A DNA stretch of 49,506 bases. Origin: Catenaria anguillulae PL171. Its lineage: Eukaryota; Blastocladiomycota; Blastocladiomycetes; Blastocladiales; Catenariaceae. Under the pieces are notes generated by a model. It worked only from the letters and a program-made list of their open reading frames with translations, did no database searches and was not told the DNA's origin. The position numbers and the translations under genes were made by a program. Of this stretch, positions 41,873 through 49,506 are shown in pieces; the stretch's first letter is position 1, and every line of letters begins with the position of its first letter. Where the stretch lies: positions 1 to 49,506 of the forward strand of contig MCFL01000181.1 of assembly GCA_002102555.1 (NCBI GenBank), in the 5' to 3' direction.

Positions 41873-42112
41873 GAGAATGGGAAACGTCGCTTGTCCATTG
41901 GTGCATGGCATATATACCCAAGCATGGATTCAATCGCTCCTATTGAGCACCAGTGGTCCAATGGTCGCATGGCCTGTCGGGTCGTCAACTGCGGCTCGCA
42001 GTTGTCTCATGGGCGGGCGGGGTCGACATGGGATGAGAGCATGAGCAGGTGCATGGATACAGAAAAATACAATTGGGTATTGCAACAAACGATTCGCACG
42101 AAAATACAGAAA

Positions 42113-43312
42113 CTACCAAGACGGGAGCGCGGGAGATGCCTGAGCATTTGGCTTTCTTGCTGGCGTCCTTGCCCTTCGTCTGCGACGAGGCCGAACCAGC
42201 CGAAACCCATCATCACTTGCGGCCGTGTTTGATGGTGCACATGGCGACGCAGACACGGACCGCGACCGGGGCGGATGCACAGGCTGTTGCGGTGGTGGCG
42301 GCGGTGGTGCAAGCACCTGCGAGTCGGGTGGCGTCGGCAACAGGACATGGTTGACCTCTGTGCACTCTGGGTGCACCTCCTCCAATGCAATCGCCACCTC
42401 GGGCTCGCCCGCAGGCTCCTTTCCCACCTCCAACTCGCTCTCCTCAATGGGCGCAGGCGGTAACCGCGGCGCGCTGCCCAACAGCAAGTCCCTGCCCGGG
42501 CCGACCAACGGCGGAATCCTAGCCACGCAATTGCTCTTCAATCCCCTGGGCCGCGTCTTGACCTTTGTCATGGCCACGGCATCCTCCACGCCCAACACCT
42601 CATCTTGGCCCGCACAATACCGTCCTGTGGCATAGTACCCCGCAAAGCTCGCAATGTCCTCAATATCTTGCTCATCCGTCGCACACAGGCCCGTAAACTG
42701 GTACGTGAACTTGTCGTATGCAGAAAGGGCAATGCAGTTTGCACCGTCGCAGTTGGCCAGGCATTTCACGGGCAGGATTTGCAGTTTGCCAGCCGAGACG
42801 AGCGGCGCGAGCGTTGGGTGCGAAGCAGAGGCAAGCGAGTCGTAGAGCAGCTCGCCCGTGCGTTTTCTATCTGGGTTGTTGGCGGGCGCAGGGGCACGGC
42901 GCGAGTCGTGACATTTGGTACACACAAGAAGTGCGGGCGGTGGTTGGTTGCCTGCTTGGGCGTGTGCGTCCGTGCCAGCGGCGGCGGCGTCGGCCGAGAC
43001 AGGTGCATGCCAAGCAGCAGAAGAGGAAGAGGAAGAGGAAGAGGAGCAGGAAGGAGAGGAAACGTCGAGGACGGCTGCCACGGATCCGGCGGCCTGTGCG
43101 AGACGGTGCAGCCTGCGTGCGCGAGCGCGAACGAGCCAGGATTTGGCGGCAAGGAGGACGAGGACAATGGTGACGGGGTAGCAGGACAGGGTCAAGCGCA
43201 GCAGAGCGGTGTTTGGGTCGCCCCACGTCAAGGGCGCGGAGAAGGTGCCAGGTGGGAACCAGCGTGCGAGCGAGTGGGTGCAAGGACACAGCAGGTCGAC
43301 GACAATGCCCAT
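42113..43312 (-). CDS. Membrane-anchored DUF1636 (2Fe-2S/thioredoxin-like) protein
   Basis: Single exon, 399 residues. An N-terminal hydrophobic segment (LTLSCYPVTIVLVLLAAKSW, about 41-60) with flanking Arg residues is followed by a poly-Ser linker. Residues 126-235 form a DUF1636-type domain: LLVCTKCHD (C131, C134), GELLYDSL, LQILPVKCLANCDGANCIAL (C184, C188, C193) and KFTYQFTGL with a late DIEDIASFAGYYATG. That order of a CxxC-type pair, 'G..L', 'C...C....C' and 'tY.fg......d...l..fa..Y' is the hallmark of this bacterial family of predicted metal/2Fe-2S binders. A Pro-rich, basic C-terminal tail (RPRRRRRARTPARK) follows. The cofactor and partner are unknown. The gene is divergent from ASH2. 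Transfer from bacteria is possible, but codon use looks like the neighbours'. Confidence 0.72.
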   Translation of the reverse strand: MGIVVDLLCPCTHSLARWFPPGTFSAPLTWGDPNTALLRLTLSCYPVTIVLVLLAAKSWLVRARARRLHRLAQAAGSVAAVLDVSSPSCSSSSSSSSSAAWHAPVSADAAAAGTDAHAQAGNQPPPALLVCTKCHDSRRAPAPANNPDRKRTGELLYDSLASASHPTLAPLVSAGKLQILPVKCLANCDGANCIALSAYDKFTYQFTGLCATDEQDIEDIASFAGYYATGRYCAGQDEVLGVEDAVAMTKVKTRPRGLKSNCVARIPPLVGPGRDLLLGSAPRLPPAPIEESELEVGKEPAGEPEVAIALEEVHPECTEVNHVLLPTPPDSQVLAPPPPPPQQPVHPPRSRSVSASPCAPSNTAASDDGFRLVRPRRRRRARTPARKPNAQASPALPSW

Positions 43313-43764
43313 GATGTCTGCGTTGTTATCTCATGTGCAGTTCGCGTGGATTGAGAGAAAAATGGATGGACATGGACATGGACATGATGTGCCCCTCAGA
43401 ATGCAAGGCGGCAGCTGGGCTTTATGTTTATCACATGCACACTCAACATGCCGTTGATGTTGATGTTGATGGCCAGGCGATAAGCGACAAGTACATCGGC
43501 AGGCACCTTGTTGGCATCTCTTCTCGCGGCAGCCGAACGCACTGGCAAAAAATGATGCACACCCTTCCCAAACCGATCGGCGGCCCATATGCATCCATCG
43601 TGCAATGGTCACATGGTCACAGTGCTTCACACGTTCTGCAGTGGTGCTCGTAACGTTGGGCATTGGGCAATTTCAATTTCCTCTAAATACAGTACGATGA
43701 CGAATCCGCTGTGATTGCTCTCGCAAAAGTGCCGCCACTCTCGGCAATCCCCCTCTGCTCAACC
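43313..43764. promoter_or_regulatory. Divergent region DUF1636-like / ASH2 with short tandem repeats
   Basis: 452 bp. It contains GGACAT repeated four times near 43366-43385 and GTTGAT repeated three times near 43450-43468. A TATA-like TAAATACAG lies at about 43683-43691, some 75 bp before the proposed ASH2 start. No other feature. Confidence 0.45.
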
Positions 43765-46700
43765 ATGGCAAAGCTTAAGAATGCGTCCCGTGCGGGCGCC
43801 GCCGCCCACCAAGTCCACCGTCCGTCTCCTGCCTCATTCAGCCGAAAGATCTTTGCGCTTCCTGCCACGTCTGATCACTTCCTCTGTCTCTGCCCGCTTT
43901 ACAGAAGCCGACCACTCTCAGTCCCGCGCCTCGGCTGCACGCAACGCCTCGTACGACCACCACCATCAACATGCCGACCCTTATGCCTCCCAGCACGCCA
44001 TGGGCATGGGCATGGGCATGGGCCATCCGTCCTTCCCCGCGTCTTCCGCCGCCCAACAACAACCTGCCGCCGCTGCTGCCGCCACGGCCTCTCAAGCACA
44101 GCCACACCCGACCTCGTTCACTGCCCAAGTCACTGGCGCCGCCCCCGCCACCGACTCATTGACGTTCTACCACCCGGAACGCTTCCCAAACTACAACCCG
44201 GCGCTGCTCAACTGGAACGACCTGCACACGCTCAACACCGAGGGCCTGTACTGCTACTGTGGCCAAGACAGGTACCTGGACCTGTTCATGCTCCAATGCA
44301 AAGTGTGCAAAAACTGGTTCCACGACGGGTGCGTGTCGGCCAAGATTGGCCACCCGGTGCCCTTTTTCACAAACTACGACTTTACGTGCGGTGGGTGCCA
44401 CCCGTCGGGCGTCGAGGCATATGCGCGCACACAGCCCGCGTGGAAGGAAGTCGTGGCGACCGTGCTGGCAAACTTGATGATGCAAAAGATTCGCGAGACA
44501 CATCAGGACATGTCGGCCACGGCGCTCACCAGGGAGTCGATTGAGCCCAGTTTGTTTATTCGCGAGGACTTTGCCAGGTTCATTGAGGCCAATTGGCATG
44601 CGTTGTGGGGCAACAAGGAGATGATTGCAAAGGTGTGGCGTGGCACGCTGTCCACGTACGTTTTTTGCTTTGCGCTTGGATCATGTCTTGATCGTTCACG
44701 TTTTACTCACCAACCGAATTTATGCATTTGTAGCACCTTGTACCAGTATCGCGACATTTTCATCACCACGGTCGACACGCGCATCACGCAAGCACCCTTT
44801 ACCCTGTTTGATCAAAATCTCTTCAACATCCGGCCCGGGTACCTTGACATGTTCTCCAAAACGCCCGGCCACTCGCGTGTGTCGGCACGCATCTTGCCCG
44901 CGCTGAAAAACGCCACGGAACAAGTCGCCGGGTCGTCCACGCAAGCCGCGGCCACGGGCCTGCAATCCTTGCAACAACTGGAATCCACAATTCCAGGCAC
45001 CACATCGGCCACGGTGTTTATCGGTGACACGGCGTGCTCGCTGCTGCGCAACCGCGGCCAGCGTAAGGAGCGCCAGGGCGTGGCACTGCCGCCTGCTAGC
45101 ATTCCGCCTGGCGCAGAGCACCCGTTTAATCGCGACGGGTTCAAGTATCGGTTGGCGGAAATTAATCCTGCCCTCCGGTATGCCGTGTATCGCGAGTGCA
45201 ATGCCGCGCAGTTTCGCGGCGCAGGCAATGTGCCTGGAAGCATGTCGCGCGAGGACCGCAGTCCCGCGGTCGTGTTGAGCAAAGACGGCACAGGCGTGGC
45301 GACCGATGGAGGGTTCCGGTCGGCGCGCGCAATGTACCCAATGCGCCAGGGCACGTGGTACTTTGAGGTGTTTGTGGATCGCGCGGGCGAGGCGGATGCG
45401 CAAAACGAGTATGAAAAGCCGCACGTACGGATCGGCGTGGCGAAACGCGAAGCAAGCTTGCTGGGTCCCGTTGGGTACGACGATGTTGGGTTTGCGTACC
45501 GTGACAAGACGGGCGACAAGGTGACCAATTCGCGGCCCGCAAGGTACGGCGAGGCGTATGCGTCGGGCGACGTGATTGGCGTGCTTGTTGTGCTTCCGCC
45601 ATGGGCTGCCGTCGACAAGGGTGCCAAGGCCACGACATTGTCGCCCAACACGCGCCCGGGCGCGGGCATGCGTGACCGCACGGCCATTCGGTTCAAGACA
45701 CAAGTGTACTTGGAGACAAAGGACGACTTACCGCTGCGCGACCATCCGTTGCCGCCACAGCCCGCGCACGCGTTTCCTGCCATGCCCAATGTGCCCGGAT
45801 CCAAGCTCGTGTTTTTCAAGAATGGCGTATGCCAAGGGATTGCGTTTGAGGACCTGCCCGCGCCCGTCAGGCACGTGTGCGCCCGCATGGGTGAGCAGAT
45901 TGCAAAGGAGGATGACGGGTCGCTCGGGTATTATCCAGCTGTGTCGTGCTACCGCGGCGGCAAAGTCACAGTCAACATGGGCCCGCATTTCATGTACCCG
46001 TTGCCCGAAGAGGGCTGGGATCCGCTCGCGGACGGAGTCGACGCCCTGATTGGTGTGCAGCTCGACAGGGCAAGTGTGATTGGGACACGTGCCGAGCGCG
46101 CGGCGATGCAGGCGGCTGCAGCAGATGCCGAGGCGAATGCCGATCAGCACCAGCAGAGGGCAAATGCCGAAGAGAATGCGGATGCCATGGACGTGGACGG
46201 CCGCGAACCGATTGTGGCGCCGGCACCGGCACCCGAGCCTGCGCCTGCAATGCCCGCGAGCAGTGGCGGCATGTCGACGCGTGCGACCAGGTCAAACACG
46301 AGCGTGCCCGACCCAGCCGCGATCCAGCGCCAGCAACAGCTCGAGAAGCAGCAGGCCAAGCTCCAGAAGAAGCAGCAACAGCAACAGCAGGCGCAATCGG
46401 CCGTGCAGTCGCCGCCGCCCGGCGCAACCGCAGTCACGGCGCCCCGTGCCGCGTCAGCGTACCCTGTGCCGCTGTCCAACTTTACGCGGCCCAACCGGCC
46501 TTGGAAGCCTTACTCGGAGGCCCAGTGGGATCACGATGTGGAAGAGTGCGTGTGGGACTTGCTGGATGAGATTGATCACTGGCACGCACTCGATGTGCGT
46601 GGGCTTGACAAGGCGCAGTTGCCGCATCCTGCGCCGATCATGTACGACCGCGAGGACGAGCCCGGGTTGCGCGGCATGAGCGGGTTGGTGTTTCCCGCGA

Positions 46701-46885
46701 GGACCGAGACGTATGCTGAGCATGTGGTTGCGATGCAAGAAAAGATGGCTGCCGGTGGTGGCGGAATTGGTGGCGAGGGTAATGCGGGCGGGCAGCCATT
46801 GACGTTGAGGGAGTTGTTGATGCCGACCATGGCGCCGCCGCAAAAGCGGGCAAGGGTCAAGTGGGCCTTGACAGAAGAGCCGTGA
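43765..46885 (+). CDS. ASH2: Ash2-like COMPASS subunit (PHD + winged helix + SPRY)
   Basis: Preferred exons 43765-43789, 43905-44655 and 44734-46885; 975 residues starting MAKLKNASQADHSQS. Starting instead at ATG 43778 without the first intron is the alternative. After a His/Gln-rich start and a Met-Gly repeat, the atypical PHD finger reads GLYCYCGQDRYLDLFMLQC with WFHDGCV and FTCGGCHPSG. The winged-helix region follows (REDFARFIEANWHALWGN, FNIRPGYLDMF). The SPRY domain covers about 445-660: SKDGTGVATDGGFRSARAMY, GTWYFEVFVDRAG, HVRIGVAKREASLLGPVGYD and FAYRDKTGDK. The conserved SDI-like C terminus is around VEECVWDLLDEIDHW. A Gln/Ala-rich insert separates the last two. Ash2 with WD-repeat partners activates Set1/MLL histone H3K4 methylation. 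Intron 2 (44656-44733) is 78 bp and stop-free. Confidence 0.9.
43999..44022 (+). repeat. (ATGGGC)4 hexamer repeat in ASH2
   Basis: Four perfect tandem ATGGGC units encoding four Met-Gly dipeptides, in a low-complexity N-terminal region. Length variation would keep the frame. Confidence 0.85.
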
Positions 46886-47139
46886 GCATGAGCCTTTGTG
46901 TATTTATTCGTGCATAGTGTGATGCGAAGTTGTGGTTATTCCACAGCTTCTGGCATTTTTTTTTGCAGTTACATGTTCTTGTCATCAAGTCAAGTCAACC
47001 TTTGCCTTTGAAAGCTTTTGCGGGTGAGACACAGGGAAACAATGAGGATGGGGAAAGGATTCAGACCAAAATGACTGACGGAAGTATGAATGTATACGTG
47101 TTTGAACCGAACACAGTGAACGGAGACAGAACAAAGGAA
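46886..47139. other. ASH2 3' flank
   Basis: 254 bp between the ASH2 stop and the recognisable retrotransposon remnant. It includes a T-rich tract (about 46955-46964) that may be part of the ASH2 3' processing region. No gene. Confidence 0.4.
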
Positions 47140-48900
47140 ACGCGTGTTCAGACGCAAACGGGTAGGGAGCCACCAAGGGGGCAACTACAAATTGGAGGAT
47201 GGGCACGCTCTTCGGGCGCTGCCTTCTTCTCGGTTCCCGTCGGCAGGTGGAGCTCATCGGACTTGTGTTCCTTGGTGGCTGCACTTGACTTGGACACGGC
47301 GTCGGGCTTCTTGGTAATCGCAACAGCGACATGAGCGAACAAGTGGGACTCGTCAAAGACTTTGTCCATGTTTGCGTCTTCATCGGAACTGACTGGCTCG
47401 ACCTCCTCACGCTCACGCCTGTTCAAGGCGTCAGCAATCTTGTCCTCCGACCATGGGGCGTGCACTACGACCACATTGTACAAGTGCAAGAACGCAATCC
47501 ACAGAGTAGTCATGGTATTGGTCACACGCGCTGGGTTCTCGATCATGCCGACAGTCATCTTGGAGTCCAGCACAAGCACAAAGCGTTGGCCACGCAAAAA
47601 GTACCGGTTGATCTTGAACCAGGGGCAGCAAACAGCTCCTTGTGCGGCGCATCGTACGCACATTGAGCGCCGTTGAGCACCTTGCTGTGAAAGCGAATGG
47701 GATGAAACGTCGCGGTAGCGTCTGCTTGCACCAGCACCGACCCAATGGACACTTGGCCGGCATCAGACATGAGCACAAATGGCGACGCGCCAGTCGAATA
47801 ATCGGTGTTCTTGAGCGTGAAGACACCGGAAAACATGTCGCTGGCGGAATAACAAGCCGACTCGAGCTCGGGCGTCCACATGATGATGGCATCGGACTTG
47901 ATTCAACCACGCAAAAGCGAGAACAATGGGTCCAGCGCAGCCTCGACATCCGGCAGATACATTTGCGCGAGCTGGCAAACAGCGACAAAGCCTCGAAGGT
48001 CGCGGATGCGGCGCGGCAGCGGCCACGACGTGATCTTTGCGACACGGCTTGTGACCAACGCTCGGCCTTTCATACTGAGAACGGCACCAAGCGCTTCAGC
48101 CTCTTCAACCCCAAAAGCAGCCTTTTCCGCGGACACGACCAAATTGGCAACGCAAAACCGGTTGCACCGTGGCATCAATCAAATCCGACACAAACTTGTG
48201 GCACCCATTAGGCAGCACGGTCACATCTTCGGACGATACGTGGAAGGTACTTGGTGGACTTGGTGCTTATCTTGGCGGTCACCTTAGGCTTGATGGCGGA
48301 GACAGTCCTCTCGAACTCGTCGAACCAAACAAAGGTGTCGAGCGCGGGTCGGGGTCCGTGCCGGCCGTGAGGCGCCAGGCAGCCTGGCGAATGCTCTTCA
48401 GCGCAACACTCGTGCCAACCCGGCCGCGGAGGGCATCGACGCGGCAGGTGACGGCCATCTCGCCAGCCAAGGCGTGACCGACGGAAAAACAAACGACGGC
48501 TATTGAGTGCGGTGTGCTCAGGCTTGGGCCTGAGAGGGCAGCGCCCGCGGCCATGACGGCGGCAGCAGCCGAAGTCACTAGCTTGTGGGTCCGATCGTGG
48601 TATCCCTTGACGGCAACAGCCGGGAGCGTGGGCACGTCCCCTCGTGGCGAGGCCAGCTCCCTTGGGGACGGCCATGTGGAGGTCGCGGATGGCCGTGGCG
48701 AGCTTTGGATCGTCGGCGTGGACGACGATCAACAGGCGGCGATGGCAGTTGATGCGCTTCGCGAGTTTGCCTGGGAGCTCGGCGAGGGTGGTGGGAATCT
48801 GTGTCACCGAGTCGTTGTCCGATGCGTCCGTGTCCAAGTCCGAGGTGGACGAAGAGGGCGAGTCGGCTTCCGAGGCCGAAGAGTCGGCGACACGGCGGCA
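47140..48900 (-). mobile_element. Ty3/gypsy-type LTR retrotransposon fossil (pol remnant)
   Basis: A decayed stretch on the minus strand. Its clearest part (about 47.3-48.2 kb) has the order expected for the end of a Ty3/gypsy reverse transcriptase followed by an RNase H domain and the start of the downstream linker. About 48.2-48.9 kb, upstream in the same orientation, is coding-like but not recognised and may be an earlier part of the same element or an unrelated decayed gene. The element is broken, with several breaks. I do not recognise flanking LTRs, target-site duplications, integrase or gag within the window. The remaining similarity and the number of breaks suggest an old insertion, but no age can be given without a related copy. 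Confidence 0.72.
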
Positions 48901-49506
48901 CTAGCGCTTGCCGGCGCGTACCTTCAGGCGGCGCTTCTGAGGGGGGAGGGTGTCAGTTCCCGTTCCCTATCCACGAAGTCAGTGTCAGATGAAACGACGG
49001 CGTCATACGAACCCATGGGCGACGGATGCGTAATTCACGTAGAACAAAAGCAACATCAGCTTGGACAATGGCCGGTTGGCCGCGCAGATGGAACGGAATC
49101 AATTGAGGCTGAGTGAGGCCGCACGCGCACCGCGAAAGGAGCAAGGTGCCCGTGATCAAGGACGAGCAGGATGTGCCCATGCCCATAGACGAGGAGGAGG
49201 AGCAGGTGCCCACAACCAAGGAAGTGTCCCCGACCAAGGACATGGACAAGCCCATGGCCGAGGCAGCGCTTCCCGAGATGCGTGTCGGGGCGGATGGATT
49301 GACGCAAAAAAAAAAAAAAAAAAAACTGGTGTACCAAGCCAGCGGCTGTTGTTTCTCGTTGCCGCGCGGCGTTTTTTGGTTGTTTGCCCTCCCGTCTCGT
49401 GGTTGTCGCAGTTTGTGTATATTTCTCTCTTTTAGTTTTATTTACATGTTCATATAATACATACAACCATATTACTATCCAAGTCGATTTTGTGTGATGC
49501 AAAACG
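48901..49506. other. Unresolved right edge, with an A20 tract
   Basis: No gene can be assigned. On the plus strand a short acidic, PEST-like reading (IKDEQDVPMPIDEEEEQVPT at about 49155-49215) looks coding-like but has no start or recognised domain. On the minus strand there is a good acceptor-like site (pyrimidine tract then CAG near 48940) before a basic end. An uninterrupted run of 20 A spans 49306-49325. The region may be the edge of another gene, the tail of an inserted sequence, or more of the decayed element. Confidence 0.35.

Overview
The window is about 49.5 kb of gene-dense, GC-rich nuclear DNA. It looks like a fungus, probably an early-diverging (zoosporic-type) lineage, though I cannot name the species. 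The grounds are short spliceosomal introns of about 35-120 bp with GTACGT/GTGCGT/GTATGT-type donors, together with fungal-style genes: a Som1-like mitochondrial protein, Csc1/Phm7-type channel, GT31 glycosyltransferase with a PAN module, COX15, cytochrome c heme lyase, Ash2, SMC2 and Mediator subunits. Nineteen host genes can be modelled, most of them to exon level with reading phases that close exactly.

Layout, left to right. 1-2.0 kb: the 3' end of VPS28 (ESCRT-I), then a divergent pair, Som1-like (-) and cytochrome c heme lyase CYC3 (+), around a 158-bp shared promoter. 2.3-6.0 kb: a six-exon CSC1/OSCA mechanosensitive channel (-) with a glutamine-rich tail. 6.6-8.9 kb: NOP15/NIFK-like nucleolar RRM protein (-) and MED11 (+). 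9.2-11.3 kb: a type II membrane GT31 glycosyltransferase (-). 12.5-16.8 kb: an S9 prolyl-oligopeptidase-family peptidase and a histidine acid phosphatase, both (+). 17.1-22.5 kb: a GST-fold protein (-), then RNH201 and COX15 (+). 22.8-28.0 kb: a two-helix membrane protein (+), MED6 (-), acyl-protein thioesterase (+) and a lysophospholipid acyltransferase (+).

28.4-32.3 kb holds the most unusual gene: a 1,242-residue receptor-like protein. Its ectodomain is a 5'-nucleotidase whose seven metal ligands are all replaced while the C-terminal nucleoside-binding half looks intact. A Cys-rich ephrin-receptor-like stretch, a transmembrane helix and a multi-spanning cytoplasmic part follow. 32.8-38.2 kb: a Mis14/NSL1-like kinetochore protein and SMC2, both (-). 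38.7-41.8 kb: a basic-secretory-protein-type metallopeptidase and an EXD-like DEDD exonuclease, both (+). 42.1-43.3 kb: a membrane-anchored DUF1636 (2Fe-2S/thioredoxin-like) protein (-), a family I know mainly from bacteria. 43.8-46.9 kb: ASH2 (+). From about 47.1 kb to near the right edge lies a decayed Ty3/gypsy-type LTR-retrotransposon fossil.

The genes are mostly housekeeping: chromatin and transcription (ASH2, MED6, MED11, SMC2, NSL1), mitochondrial heme chemistry (CYC3, COX15) and protease assembly (Som1), and lipid or protein modification. They form no operon-like system. Four host genes (NIFK-like, GT31, S9 peptidase, EXD-like) change reading frame, mostly at short homopolymers. Since all other phases close, these are more likely assembly indels than real mutations. 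No tRNA, rRNA or CRISPR signal was found.
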